A stretch of 64,000 bases of DNA from Candidatus Saccharibacteria bacterium UBA6664 (GCA_002455275.1 DKKO01000003.1:25868-89867); one strand, 5' to 3'. Positions 7,031 to 17,155 are shown, counted from the stretch's first letter. The notes: generated by a model from the sequence alone, not told the origin. Numbers and translations are program-made.

Positions 7031-8740
7031 CTAGCGTCGAGTAACAACGATAGACTTGTTCGTGACATTGCCATAAATGTCGGTCGCTTCAATTACAATC
7101 GTGTGAACTGAGTTGCGGGCCAGGCGTCGTGTGTCCCAGTTGTATGAAAGCGTTGCGCTGTCGACGGAGATACGCTCGTAACCATCTATGCTTAGCTTCA
7201 TAGAGCCAACACCGCTAGCGTCGCTGGCGTTTGCCCTAACGGTAGTTGTGCCACTACCTACTCGTGCATTGTTAGCAGGGCTAGAAATGGTAACGGATGG
7301 GCCAGTTGTGTCTTTCTGTAGCTTCAACGAAATTCGAGCACTGGTGGCTTCGTTGCCGGCCGCGTCGTATGCTTTGGCAGTAAAGGTATGGGTGCCTGAA
7401 AGCGCAGTACTGGTGTCCCAGCGAATTGAGTAAGGAGCGCTTGCGTCAGTCCCCTTCAGGTGGTCGCCATCGGCATATAGTTCAACTTTTGTAACACCCT
7501 TGTTGTCACGTGCATCAATATTGAAGGTTGCGTCACCGGTGACCGTAGAGAGGTGCTGAGGGCTGGTAATTGCTACGGTTGGTTTTGTGGTATCTGCTTG
7601 CTCTACTGGAGGAACGACCGGACCAGAGCCTTTCTTATAGACACGTACGTAGTCTACTTCCATTACCCCAGGTTCGGTTGCGGCAAAATTACCCCAATTG
7701 TAGCCAGTAGAGGTCTCGCCACCAGTATAGCCATTGTTCTTCGGTACAGCACCACCGAAAGCCTGATTTAGGATGATGGTGTGCGGGTAGTTCAGCATCG
7801 TTTCCCATGAAGGCTGAACAGCGGTAAGAGTTTTAACGACTTTTGAGGTTAAGATTGTACCATTCGTATCAGTGGTGTAGATGGTCATATCTTTGCCGTC
7901 AAAACTTCGGGTTGGCCGACCATTTACATACCATGTTAGCTTTTTGTCGTCCCACTCAAGGCCGTATCGAACGAACTGCGTCGTCGTCGCACCGCTAAAG
8001 CTAGAAAAGTTTGAGCTTGTGAGTTGTGTGCCTCTGTTGTATGTTGCTTCTCCGGTGGTGAAGTTGTACATGTTTGAAGATGTCGTGTTACAGTGTCCGT
8101 CTCCGGTGGCGCAGCCATAGTGGAGTGTTTGAATCACTGCATCTGGGTAGCTTCCTAATTGTTCCATGACGTCCATTTCACCATAGTCAGGCCAGCCAGG
8201 AGCACCACTGCCGCCTACGAGCCAGAATGCACCCCAGTAGGGGTTGCCTTTTGCTAGCTTTATTGACGCTTCGGCATAGCCTTTCGTGAATGCAAACTTT
8301 TCAGACATACCATTTTGGCCACGGGTGGTAAGGAATGCAGAAGTTGCGTAGTAGGTGTTTTTGCCAGTGTCGGGGTTTTTGCCACTACATTCTACGGTTT
8401 CGCGTTTGGCGGCTATTTTAAGTGTGCCATTTGAAACCGAGGCGTTACGAGCAAAGTAGCACTGATCTTCCTTTCCACCAGTACCATAGTTAACATTGTT
8501 TAGCACATTCCATTTAGTAGTATCGACGCTCGAGCCGGAAAACTCGTCGTTGAACACGAGTTGCCAGTTGCCAGGAGGCATAGGCGTGGCCGCCCACGAT
8601 TGAGCGAGGTACCAAACTCCAACCCCACCAAATAATGCAACAACAAGAAGAAGCCGTGCCCGAACTGAGCTAAGCCAGGGCTTTCTGCTGCCTCGACGTC
8701 CCCCAACAAATCGTGAATTAGGTTTTCGTTTCGATGGCAT
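7031..8740 (-). CDS. secreted GH16 beta-glucanase with two Ig-like modules
   Basis: A 569-residue glycoside hydrolase family 16 protein that would cleave beta-1,3/1,4-glucans or related galactans outside the cell. A basic N-terminus and one membrane segment (29-50) give a signal peptide or anchor. The catalytic ExDxxE motif is intact (E188, D190, E193). Two Ig-like repeats (about 385-478 and 479-569) follow, each with a T-x-P-T/S-V-x-I-xS-P opening. Such modules bind surfaces or carbohydrates. In an epibiont this could act on host or biofilm polysaccharide (inference). Confidence 0.85.
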   Translation of the reverse strand: MPSKRKPNSRFVGGRRGSRKPWLSSVRARLLLVVALFGGVGVWYLAQSWAATPMPPGNWQLVFNDEFSGSSVDTTKWNVLNNVNYGTGGKEDQCYFARNASVSNGTLKIAAKRETVECSGKNPDTGKNTYYATSAFLTTRGQNGMSEKFAFTKGYAEASIKLAKGNPYWGAFWLVGGSGAPGWPDYGEMDVMEQLGSYPDAVIQTLHYGCATGDGHCNTTSSNMYNFTTGEATYNRGTQLTSSNFSSFSGATTTQFVRYGLEWDDKKLTWYVNGRPTRSFDGKDMTIYTTDTNGTILTSKVVKTLTAVQPSWETMLNYPHTIILNQAFGGAVPKNNGYTGGETSTGYNWGNFAATEPGVMEVDYVRVYKKGSGPVVPPVEQADTTKPTVAITSPQHLSTVTGDATFNIDARDNKGVTKVELYADGDHLKGTDASAPYSIRWDTSTALSGTHTFTAKAYDAAGNEATSARISLKLQKDTTGPSVTISSPANNARVGSGTTTVRANASDASGVGSMKLSIDGYERISVDSATLSYNWDTRRLARNSVHTIVIEATDIYGNVTNKSIVVTRR

Positions 8741-8813
8741 AGCCCGTACCCCGCTTATGGTTACTTAATACAGTATATTCTACCACATGCCTCTATGAGT
8801 ACAAGTTAGACGC

Positions 8814-9194
8814 TTAGCGAGAGCCAATTTTTTCAATAATTGCGAGGAGTTTTTTTGGAGTAATTTCTGCTTTTATCAGGTATGCGTCGGCATTGTGCTC
8901 CATCGCCACGCGCGATTGTTCATCTTGGTCAAAATTGGTCAAAATAATAACCTTCGTGTTAGGAATTAGGTCTTCTGCGCCGCCCCTGAGATTTTGCAAA
9001 ATTTCGCTGCCACGACGCTCGGGCAGCATGATGTCGAGCAATATTACATCGTAATGTTTGCCGCGAGCAGCAGCCAGGCCGTCGTTGCCATCGACCATCC
9101 AGTCGACTTCATAGCCAGCTCGTCGCAGGCTACGTACATACATCTCACCGATAAAACGGTCGTCTTCGATGATTAAAATAGTGTGAATCGCCAT
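8814..9194 (-). CDS. single-domain response regulator (CheY-like)
   Basis: A 126-residue receiver domain with no output domain. The acidic pocket (EDD), the phosphoacceptor Asp in LLDIMLP and the conserved Lys in YLIKAE are all present. It follows the histidine kinase gene by 14 nt and is likely its partner. It is also leaderless-capable: TATACT (9201-9206) ends exactly 6 nt before the ATG, which suggests independent expression as well. Confidence 0.85.
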   Translation of the reverse strand: MAIHTILIIEDDRFIGEMYVRSLRRAGYEVDWMVDGNDGLAAARGKHYDVILLDIMLPERRGSEILQNLRGGAEDLIPNTKVIILTNFDQDEQSRVAMEHNADAYLIKAEITPKKLLAIIEKIGSR

Positions 9195-9208
9195 AAACTC
9201 AGTATACC

Positions 9209-10768
9209 CTACCCTCTAAATGCGCCGTGGTTTTTAATCCATCCACTTGATGAGCGTTCGATCAGCATGTCGTTATCACCACCAGCTGCTTTTAGCTTTG
9301 CTGCGACACTAGCGTATACCGGCAGCGTGAACGTAAACGTTGAACCTTCGCCTTCGACACTTTGCACGCTTATTGTGCCACCATGTGATTCAACGATAGC
9401 CTTTGTGATGTATAGCCCAATACCGCTACCCGCCACTGCCTCACGTGAACGGTGCGAACGATAAAACTTGTGAAATAAGTTGGCGACGACATTAGACGGC
9501 ATACCTATGCCATGGTCACGCACTGAAACCTCCACGAAGTCACCGGCTAAAATTGCAGATACTTCAATCGTACCGCCTGGGTTCGAGTATTTAATAGCAT
9601 TATCGATAAGATTACTTATCACTTCACCAATGCTATCCGAGTCGGCTGCAACAGTGGGTAAACTAGTAGGAATGTTCACATTCAGTACGCGTTGTTGAGA
9701 TTGTGCCCTCAACAGCATGTCGTCGCTAATGCTCTCATAGATGTCCGACACGGGCAGTTCGTTCAAGTGTACTTTTAGATGCCTACGGTCATAGCGCGAA
9801 GCGTTGAGGATGTTATTGATATACCCGCTCAACCGGTTCGCCGATACAATAAGCCGGCTAAATAATTCTTTCTGGTCGCCGCTTAGTGCCTGCTGAAGTT
9901 CGTCGTTAAGGGTGTCCAGGTAGCCACGAATCACCGTAATTGGGCCGCGCAGTTCATGTGCTGCAAAGGCGATAAAATCAAGGTCCTCGTCTTCCGGTCC
10001 GTACTGCTCAGTCTGATCAAAGAGAGTAAGAATCGTCTCGGCTTCACTGCCCTTTTGATACGAAACATAGATATCAAACAAACGTCGGCCTTCTTCGCCT
10101 GGAAGTTTATCAGCAATTCGTCGCCACACGTGCTCGGCGCGGATATCATGATCTCCCCTTTCCGCTAGCCAGGTATCTATCGAATCGCTGGCGTCAAACA
10201 GCAAATCTATCTTTGTGGTGCCATGTTGGTCGGTGTGAACGGGTGCGCTTTGGTTGGTATAAATCACCTCGTGGTCGGAGTTGAGCATGATAATACCAGT
10301 AGAAGTGTTATTTAGCAGTGATGGTACATCGAGAGCATGCTTTGCAGGCTTACTAGCGTTTGCTTTTGCGGGCAGTTCGGTTGATTCGGGTTGGCTAGCA
10401 GCAAGTTCGTAGATGAGCTGCAGTAAAGGTCGTAGGTGACTTTTTGCGTAGTAATCATCGTTTAAATTCGGCGCGGTGAGTCCGGTCGGCTCACCTGATA
10501 TGTGCACCAGCGCTCTACTTAAGTCGCCTAATGGTCTTAGTACACCGAGTACAACAACGCAAATTACGATTATTGATGCAATGCCAACGGCGATTATGGC
10601 CAGCCATTCTAGTGGGTTTATTGACACATGGAACGTGAACATTGCCAAAATTGCTATCGCATAAATGAAGAGCTGTGTTCCACCGACTAGTAGGAGCGCA
10701 CGGTCACGATACGCAGGCCAAAACTTGCCCACAAGTGCTGGGGTTTCTGTTTTCCTTTCTACTGCCAC
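9209..10768 (-). CDS. membrane sensor histidine kinase with PAS-like domain
   Basis: A 519-residue kinase. Two N-terminal membrane segments (about 26-48 and 53-76) are followed by a PAS-like domain (about 155-265), a HisKA domain with the phospho-accepting His in AAHELRGP, and an HATPase_c domain with the N, G1 and G2 boxes (NLIDNAIKYS, DHGIGMP, GSGIGLYI). There is no large extracellular sensor. It starts with GTG overlapping the stop of the DUF3048 gene, so the two are co-translated. The output is probably the receiver protein just downstream. Confidence 0.85.
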   Translation of the reverse strand: MAVERKTETPALVGKFWPAYRDRALLLVGGTQLFIYAIAILAMFTFHVSINPLEWLAIIAVGIASIIVICVVVLGVLRPLGDLSRALVHISGEPTGLTAPNLNDDYYAKSHLRPLLQLIYELAASQPESTELPAKANASKPAKHALDVPSLLNNTSTGIIMLNSDHEVIYTNQSAPVHTDQHGTTKIDLLFDASDSIDTWLAERGDHDIRAEHVWRRIADKLPGEEGRRLFDIYVSYQKGSEAETILTLFDQTEQYGPEDEDLDFIAFAAHELRGPITVIRGYLDTLNDELQQALSGDQKELFSRLIVSANRLSGYINNILNASRYDRRHLKVHLNELPVSDIYESISDDMLLRAQSQQRVLNVNIPTSLPTVAADSDSIGEVISNLIDNAIKYSNPGGTIEVSAILAGDFVEVSVRDHGIGMPSNVVANLFHKFYRSHRSREAVAGSGIGLYITKAIVESHGGTISVQSVEGEGSTFTFTLPVYASVAAKLKAAGGDNDMLIERSSSGWIKNHGAFRG

Positions 10769-11844
10769 GACACGGCACCTCCGTCATTTGGCACTGCAGA
10801 AATCCAAGTCGTACCACGGGCGAGTGTAAATGGCTGACCCTCCGCATCTTTAAAACTGTACTGGCTCTTCACGTTTGGTCGCTCCCAAGTAACGCGATAG
10901 GCTTTTCCCCCCTGGAAAATGACTGCTTTGCCGGTTCCGGTAGTTTTGATACTCTCACGGTAGCCATCTTCAAATACCAGACTCATGTTTACGCGAAGGG
11001 CTATCACGACATCGGCGCGAATTTGCCCCTTCTCTCTGTCGGTATGAGGTTGGCCTGCCTGTGCACGAAGATACGAGTTCGTCTTTTTGCTGTAGGTGTA
11101 GACACTGTTATATAGAGGTGAGCTAATGGTAATGTTCACCTTACGGGCAGTAACTTTTTCGGCGGGTTCGACATCAGTACGCTCAAATGTTTTTGGGTTT
11201 GATGTTTTATAGCCTTTGGCCCTATTGAGCGCATCAAGTTTGGCGAAGCTCGTGTACACATTGTGCGGCGCGTACCTATCAGTCGCTCGCCAGTAGTAGG
11301 CGTCGTTGAAAAATTGATCGATATCGCGGTACCCGCCACTTCGCACGAGCTTTAGCGCTTTAGCACTTCCGCCGATGTGAGCAACGCTGGCGTTGTAAGG
11401 AGTTACCCATTGTACATAGTACATGCGTACGCTGCGAACAGGACCAATTAGCTGAGGCTTCTTCTGCTGATACAGTGCCATAAATCGGGTTATGCCACCT
11501 TCAGCGACGGCTTCGTACACTATCTCTGCATCTTTCAAGCCACTCTGAGGCCTAGCGTCAGGGCTGTTTTCAATCATTATGGCAGTAACTGGTTTTTTGG
11601 TTGCAGCTTCCGATTTAACCAAAAGACCAGTAAGAGGTGCGTAATATTTTGGCTTTGGCTTAACTGCTATGGGAGTCGTGTCTGGCGGCGGAGGCGTGGT
11701 CAGTACGTAGTAGGTGTACGCGCCTGCAGAAGCAGCCACAATTAAAAACACGCCTACGATTACTATTGTCGCGCGTTGATGTGTGCGTATCCATTCCTTA
11801 AACCGTGCCCACCTAGACTGAGGCAATTCTGAGCCAAATTCCAT
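10759..11844 (-). CDS. DUF3048 (YerB-like) membrane-anchored protein
   Basis: A 361-residue protein with a cytoplasmic basic stretch, one membrane segment (about 28-50), a proline-rich linker and a DUF3048 domain. The typical PLTGL start, IENSPDARPQSGL, and the two-part fold with NVYTS are visible. YerB-like proteins are cell-envelope proteins of unknown biochemical role. Here the gene leads an operon with a sensor kinase and receiver, so it may influence the sensor. TATACT stands 8 nt before the ATG. Confidence 0.8.
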   Translation of the reverse strand: MEFGSELPQSRWARFKEWIRTHQRATIVIVGVFLIVAASAGAYTYYVLTTPPPPDTTPIAVKPKPKYYAPLTGLLVKSEAATKKPVTAIMIENSPDARPQSGLKDAEIVYEAVAEGGITRFMALYQQKKPQLIGPVRSVRMYYVQWVTPYNASVAHIGGSAKALKLVRSGGYRDIDQFFNDAYYWRATDRYAPHNVYTSFAKLDALNRAKGYKTSNPKTFERTDVEPAEKVTARKVNITISSPLYNSVYTYSKKTNSYLRAQAGQPHTDREKGQIRADVVIALRVNMSLVFEDGYRESIKTTGTGKAVIFQGGKAYRVTWERPNVKSQYSFKDAEGQPFTLARGTTWISAVPNDGGAVSWQ

Positions 11845-11887
11845 ACAGGTTTAGTATAGCATGCTGCTTATGCTAGTCGCTATCTGT

Positions 11888-13297
11888 TCAAAATGATTGA
11901 AGACGTGAGAGAGTTTTATCTTTCCCAAGAAGAGCAAGCGTATCGTTAAGCTGTGGGCTGAAGGCTGCCCACGTGGTGACGATACGAATGAGGCTGAATA
12001 AAATACCGGGCTTTTGGCCAGTTGTTTCAAGTAGTTTATTTAATGCGTCTTGAATTGCTTCTGGGGTCCATTCACTTTGTGAAAGTGCGTCGTGAGCTGC
12101 CTCTAATAAGCCGTGGATTTCATCTGTTGACAGCTTCGCGAGTTGTTTATTCCCACTTATCAATTCTTCGTTCCTAGTTGGCTCCTCGAAGAAGTAGCTC
12201 GTTAGGCCTGGCAGATCTTTGAGCGTTTTTAATCGATCTTGCGCTAGTGCCAGCACCTGTTTCTTGTAGGCTTCGTCTGCTTTTTTGGCGGCTTCTGGCC
12301 AGAAAAATTCTACCCGGCCGTAGAGCTCTTCGAGGCTGAGCTCACGAATAAAATGACCATTCACCCACAGCAATCGTTTTTCATCGAATCGAGCACCGCT
12401 TTTTTGCACACGGCTCAGACTAAATTTATCTATGAGCTCTTGCTTTGTAAATACCTCTTGCTCGGTGCCGTCATTCCAGCCCATGGTTGCGATGAAACTC
12501 ACTAGAGCTTCTGGCAAATAGCCGTCTCGAATGTAGTCGAGCACATCTTTGGCGCCGTCGCGTTTACCAAGTTTTTTATTGCCTTGTTCGTTCAAAATAT
12601 GGGGCATGTGAGCGAATACTGGAAGTTCAAGGCCGAGTGCTTCATAGAGCGCGAGATAGTTTGGCATGCTGCTAATAAATTCTTGGCCGCGAATCACGTG
12701 AGAGATGTGCATTTCGGCGTCGTCGACAATGTGTGCAAAGTTGTATGTTGGGTAGCCATCGCTTTTGTACAAAATAAAATCGTCTACGACTTCAGCGTTT
12801 GTTGTGACATCGCCAAAAATTTCGTCGTGGTAGCTGTAGCTTTTTGGCTCTGCTTTAAAACGGAGCGGCTGGCTACCGTCCCACTCGGGCGGATTTTCTG
12901 GTCGATATTCACGAAATAGAAATGCCCTTTTTGCAGCTTGGGATTTATCGCGGAATGCTTGGATTTCTTCGGCCGTATAGGGGTCGGCGTAAGCACACCC
13001 GCTATCGATGAGCTTTTGTGCCCATTGCTTGTAAGTGTCGATCCTCTCAGACTGAATGTATGGTCCATATTCACCTGGCTTATCGGGGCCTTCGTCGTAG
13101 TCAATGCCTAGACTTTTTAGGCTTGCTATGAGATGCTCGGCGCTGCCGGGTACTTCGCGTTTTTTATCGGTATCTTCAAAGCGCAGAACGAACTGTCCAT
13201 TTGCTTGTTTGGCAACTAAATACGCAAACAGCGCGGTGCGAATACCACCGACATGCAAAAAGCCGGTGGGGCTTGGGGCAAAACGAGTACGAATCAT
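11888..13297 (-). CDS. gltX: glutamyl-tRNA synthetase
   Basis: A 469-residue class I synthetase that charges tRNA-Glu. The HIGH-equivalent (APSPTGFLHVGG) is at the extreme N-terminus and the KMSKS-equivalent is KLGKRDG; the C-terminal helical anticodon domain is present. The ATG at 13297 is chosen over the longer frame because homology begins there and because TATACT ends exactly 6 nt upstream, making it leaderless. Whether it also charges tRNA-Gln cannot be told from sequence alone. Confidence 0.95.
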   Translation of the reverse strand: MIRTRFAPSPTGFLHVGGIRTALFAYLVAKQANGQFVLRFEDTDKKREVPGSAEHLIASLKSLGIDYDEGPDKPGEYGPYIQSERIDTYKQWAQKLIDSGCAYADPYTAEEIQAFRDKSQAAKRAFLFREYRPENPPEWDGSQPLRFKAEPKSYSYHDEIFGDVTTNAEVVDDFILYKSDGYPTYNFAHIVDDAEMHISHVIRGQEFISSMPNYLALYEALGLELPVFAHMPHILNEQGNKKLGKRDGAKDVLDYIRDGYLPEALVSFIATMGWNDGTEQEVFTKQELIDKFSLSRVQKSGARFDEKRLLWVNGHFIRELSLEELYGRVEFFWPEAAKKADEAYKKQVLALAQDRLKTLKDLPGLTSYFFEEPTRNEELISGNKQLAKLSTDEIHGLLEAAHDALSQSEWTPEAIQDALNKLLETTGQKPGILFSLIRIVTTWAAFSPQLNDTLALLGKDKTLSRLQSF

Positions 13298-13405
13298 ACC
13301 AGTAGTATAACAGATATAGACTCTCGGTTGCGATGAAGGCATACAAGACGCATGTCGAGCTTTAGGGGTGAGAGTTCTTGTGTTGGATTCATTCCAAGCA
13401 AGAAC

Positions 13406-13423
13406 GGGAGGGTGTGCCCTCCC
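13406..13423 (-). terminator. hairpin terminator
   Basis: GGGAGGG/CCCTCCC with a 4-nt loop just after the stop of the membrane protein at 13433. The T-tract on the minus strand is poor (GTTCTTG), so termination strength is uncertain. Confidence 0.5.
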
Positions 13424-13432
13424 TTGAGTGTG

Positions 13433-14347
13433 TTACATGCTGCTAGCAATATTGCGAACCTGTTGGTTCGACAGAACGGCGTCGCCGCGAATTGTATATA
13501 AGATACCACCATTTACCCAAGCGGCGTTGTTGCCATAGGTATAGATGGTGAGGCCAGCGTCGCTAAATGTTTCGTATTGGCCGTTTGAGGCTGGTTCAAC
13601 GTAGTTTGTTAGTAGCGCGCTCGAATCCCAGCTGCTTTTCGATTGGTTCAGAGCAAATTTTTGCTGACCGGCATTGGCTGCGAATGTCATGCGCACCTCA
13701 CCGTTGGTATAGGCAACAGGACCATCTAATCGATAGCCGCTCGGCTGATATTCGGGGTACGCAGCTTCGATACCTGCTTGTGCTGCAGCAACGCGAACAG
13801 AAAGGTTCGGCATATTAAGGTAGGTCAAATAACCAGCAAGCAACAGTAGCGCTAGGCTTGCGCTTGCGACATTAAATACGCGACCTTTCGATGCACGCTT
13901 GATTTTGTGCTGCTTGTGTTTGGTGGGTTTTGCGTTTTCAAGCGCCTGAGAAATTACCTGGTTTTTCACTTCTTTTGCGGGAACATGCGCTTGCGCTACT
14001 GGATGGGCATGATGTGCACTGTGGGCGTGAGCCTTAGCCACTACCGGGTGCTTCACGGGAGCAATGTCCATGGATTGCTTTGCCTTAACCACTGGCTTAG
14101 GGTCTGGAGCGAATTTTGAGATTTGAGGGCTACGTGAAACAATCTGCTTTTGGCCTGTCTTCGCTTTTGGGCGCATCGACATATCAATATACTTGCGGTT
14201 TAGCGCAGTCGATTTTGCTTGCTTGGCGTGTACGTTGGTAGCGTGGGCTGGTTGATGTTGGCGGTGTTGACGCGTCGTGCCGACTGGTTCGCCGCTTTGT
14301 GCGTCATATAACAATCCGTTTATTTGAATTGTTTGTTGTTTACTCAT
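13433..14347 (-). CDS. membrane-anchored hypothetical protein
   Basis: A 304-residue protein. A long His-, Lys- and Ala-rich cytoplasmic region (1-160) precedes one membrane segment (about 165-185) and a ~120-residue exported domain that resembles DUF4367-type beta-rich domains. The start at 14347 is chosen because GAGAGGAAG precedes it. The low-complexity His/Lys region is unusual. Function unknown. Confidence 0.65.
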   Translation of the reverse strand: MSKQQTIQINGLLYDAQSGEPVGTTRQHRQHQPAHATNVHAKQAKSTALNRKYIDMSMRPKAKTGQKQIVSRSPQISKFAPDPKPVVKAKQSMDIAPVKHPVVAKAHAHSAHHAHPVAQAHVPAKEVKNQVISQALENAKPTKHKQHKIKRASKGRVFNVASASLALLLLAGYLTYLNMPNLSVRVAAAQAGIEAAYPEYQPSGYRLDGPVAYTNGEVRMTFAANAGQQKFALNQSKSSWDSSALLTNYVEPASNGQYETFSDAGLTIYTYGNNAAWVNGGILYTIRGDAVLSNQQVRNIASSM

Positions 14348-14448
14348 GTAGCTTCCTCTCTGCTCCTTATATAATAGTCGGCACATAAGCACTATGCAAG
14401 AGGTATTCATACAAAAATGCCACGACGGTTGTTATACTAGATACACTA

Positions 14449-15897
14449 ATGTATCGAGCACCCTCAAAAAAACGTCAACTTGTTCAGCGATTAACAGCCT
14501 ACACGGCTATGACCGCGGCAGTTATCGTATTGGTTACCATCGCCGTGCTGCTCGTGCTTGGGTATCGTTTTAATCGTCTTAGTAATACGATTGAACAAGG
14601 TGGGCTGGTGCAATTTATCTCACGTCCATCGGGTGCGACAATTACACTTGGCTCCGCTACCCTCGCGGCTCAAACTCCAGATAAAGTTACCGCAAACCCC
14701 GGAAACTACAACGTCACAATGGCAAAAGACGGCTACCAAAGCTGGACTAAAAATGTCACCGTAAAATCTGCTGAAGTGCTGTGGCTGAATTACGCTCAGC
14801 TAGTGCCAAATGACATTAAAACTAGCGATGTGGCATCATTTGCGAGCCTTGTGCAGGCGGTTGCCTCACCTGATGGGCGGTATTTTGCTTTAATAAAAAA
14901 CGCAGCCAAGCCTGAGCTATATATTCTTGATACGCGTTCAAGCAGCTTTGAACAAAAACGAATTACCTTGCCTGCGGGCGAACTTACAACGTCATCAGCA
15001 TCTCGTTTTAGCTTGGTCGAGTGGAGTCAAAATGGTAAAAAAATACTACTGACGCACAAAAAACGTTCAGCTACCGAGTACCTTGTAGCAGATATCGACA
15101 GACCAGAAGATTCCTATAATATTACCTCGCATTTTAAGCTCTCGGTTGCCAGTGCAGAGTTTGACCCCCGCAGTAGTGATCGATTATTTGTCCGCACGTA
15201 TGATGGCGATATTCGACTTGTTAACATTAATCAAGATACGATTTCTCAAGTGTTGTTGAGCAAGGTGGCACGGATGTCATTTATTGATGACGACGCTCTG
15301 ATATATGTAGAGCAGGTCGATGCGAAGACGCAGCGCGTGAGCTACCTATCGCTCGATAAAACAACTTCGCGAAGCCTGGCTACCTATACTGGTACAAAAC
15401 CAGTCTACGCTGCCGCGGCACACTACTTCGACGACGTGTACATTGCCATTGCTCAGGGTACAAAACTTACCATTCGCTTAGCGAACAAACTTCCAAGTAG
15501 TGACTCAACCGATGCGTTACCACTGACTGTTGAGCATGATATCCAGATGGTCGGCGCCCCAAGCTACCTTACGATTCGTTCTGGCGGTCGTTTTGTTGTT
15601 GTGCAGCAGCAAAAAGCGCTTACTACCTACGACCTTGAGCTACACAAACACACGGCTACTACGTTTAGTACGCCGCTTACTCGTGAACTCGGTTGGCTTG
15701 ATCGCTATCATTTATATAACGTTGTCGATGGCAATCTAACCGTATTTGAATTTGACGGTGCCAATCAACACGACATTGTGTCTACTACGCCAGGATACGA
15801 CGCTGTGCAGTCAAGTGACGGCACGTATATTTACAGTTTTGGCGTGAATAGCGAAAAAAAGATTGTGTTGCAACGCAGTCGAATGATACTGAACTAG
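14449..15897 (+). CDS. membrane-anchored PEGA-domain protein with beta-propeller-like region
   Basis: A 482-residue protein. An N-terminal membrane segment (about 18-42) is followed by a PEGA domain (about 52-115, with SRPSGATITLG and DGYQSWTKNV), then a long region of beta-rich repeats like a TolB/DPP-type propeller. PEGA proteins are cell-surface proteins common in CPR bacteria. It is divergent from the preceding gene and its stop overlaps that of the sortase gene by four bases. Confidence 0.75.
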   Translation: MYRAPSKKRQLVQRLTAYTAMTAAVIVLVTIAVLLVLGYRFNRLSNTIEQGGLVQFISRPSGATITLGSATLAAQTPDKVTANPGNYNVTMAKDGYQSWTKNVTVKSAEVLWLNYAQLVPNDIKTSDVASFASLVQAVASPDGRYFALIKNAAKPELYILDTRSSSFEQKRITLPAGELTTSSASRFSLVEWSQNGKKILLTHKKRSATEYLVADIDRPEDSYNITSHFKLSVASAEFDPRSSDRLFVRTYDGDIRLVNINQDTISQVLLSKVARMSFIDDDALIYVEQVDAKTQRVSYLSLDKTTSRSLATYTGTKPVYAAAAHYFDDVYIAIAQGTKLTIRLANKLPSSDSTDALPLTVEHDIQMVGAPSYLTIRSGGRFVVVQQQKALTTYDLELHKHTATTFSTPLTRELGWLDRYHLYNVVDGNLTVFEFDGANQHDIVSTTPGYDAVQSSDGTYIYSFGVNSEKKIVLQRSRMILN

Positions 15898-17090
15898 TTA
15901 CCCGCGCCGAATAGACGTTCAAGCAGTGTTGGCGAATTGCCAGGCATAGCGACTGAACTATCAGCTTGTGATGAAGTGCTTGGTGCTGATTTTGCGCTTG
16001 AAGGGTCGGGACTTACTTGTTCGGCGGTAACCAACAGACGATTTAGTGCGGTACCAAGTGGCGTACAGGTTATTAGCGTGGCGATTGGTTTTTTGGTAGG
16101 GTACACCAACGCTTTGACGTTGTTTGGCTGCACCACTTGAGTTTTTGTTACAGTGTAGGTGTAGCGAATGCCATTGTAGTGGAGATAAAACGTATCACCT
16201 TTTTTCATTCGCTCCAAAAGCGCGAAAACGAATTTATAATCGCCGCTTTCAATGAAGTCGTTACTGGAGTGGCCAGAGATAACGGTATTACCAACCTGTC
16301 CTGGCTTGCTATTTGCGCCAGCGATACCAAACCAAGCAACACCTTTTTCCATGGCCTTTAGCTGCGATGATTGGTCTGGAGTCACATTGTATTCTACAGG
16401 CACATTCACATTAATTTTCGGGATAATGAGGCGTGGCTCTTTACTCACCTGTAATGACGCGGTGGGGTCAACAATGATGTTTTGAGGGTCAATTTCACCA
16501 GGGGTTACATAGGCTTTAACATTGGCGATTATAATGCTATTAAACTGCAACACGATAAATAAAAGGAGTACCGATAGCGCAGCCACGGCGGGTATGAAAT
16601 GACGGCTTTTTCGAACTTTTTTCGCTTGTTCGTTCACCGTAGAAACCAGCTGGTTCCGTAAATCATACATTGCTTCGTCTTTTGACATGGTTTCAGGCTC
16701 GGGCTGAGGGAAGGCCGGCTGTTCGGCTGGTGGCTGCTGTGCTTGCTTGGCATACTGTTCGTGAGCTTGCTTTACGGCACCCACATAGTAGTGTTCGTAA
16801 TATTTCTGATAGTAATTTTGCCAGGCACTGTGGTATTGTTGCCAATCTTTTGCCGGCACACTATGTGCTTGCTGATGAGTCTGGGTGGTATAGGCACTGT
16901 CGTGTTGGGGCTGCGGTTCGATTGGTTGTTCTTGCGGATGGGGCTGGGTTGCCTGGTTGGAATTATAGATTGCGTCTATCTGGCCACGCGCAATATTTGC
17001 CACGGCATCTTGTGCCTGGCTCGCTGCGCGCTGTGGTGGCTGGATATGCCCCCGAGAGCCGCCAGTTAGTTTTGTGTCTTCCGGACGCAT
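15894..17090 (-). CDS. class D/E-type sortase with long Q/P-rich N-terminal region
   Basis: A 398-residue protein. The first ~165 residues are Gln/His/Pro/Ala-rich and presumably cytoplasmic; one membrane segment (about 170-190) follows, and then a sortase domain. The catalytic triad is visible: His in VISGHSS, Cys in LITCTPLGT and Arg in NRLLVTAE. The TCTP motif is that of class D/E enzymes. It would anchor or polymerise surface proteins; its substrates are not in the window. Confidence 0.85.
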   Translation of the reverse strand: MRPEDTKLTGGSRGHIQPPQRAASQAQDAVANIARGQIDAIYNSNQATQPHPQEQPIEPQPQHDSAYTTQTHQQAHSVPAKDWQQYHSAWQNYYQKYYEHYYVGAVKQAHEQYAKQAQQPPAEQPAFPQPEPETMSKDEAMYDLRNQLVSTVNEQAKKVRKSRHFIPAVAALSVLLLFIVLQFNSIIIANVKAYVTPGEIDPQNIIVDPTASLQVSKEPRLIIPKINVNVPVEYNVTPDQSSQLKAMEKGVAWFGIAGANSKPGQVGNTVISGHSSNDFIESGDYKFVFALLERMKKGDTFYLHYNGIRYTYTVTKTQVVQPNNVKALVYPTKKPIATLITCTPLGTALNRLLVTAEQVSPDPSSAKSAPSTSSQADSSVAMPGNSPTLLERLFGAGN

Positions 17091-17118
17091 GATAGTCTAT
17101 AGATTCCCACTCCCCTTT

Positions 17119-17128
17119 ATTGTACAAT
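17119..17128. promoter_or_regulatory. shared symmetric -10 element
   Basis: ATTGTACAAT is its own reverse complement, so TACAAT is readable on both strands. It lies between the sortase gene (minus) and tRNA-Leu (plus) and could serve both as one bidirectional promoter. Confidence 0.5.
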
Positions 17129-17155
17129 GTTTAGAGTGTTTTTACACCTCTCTAT

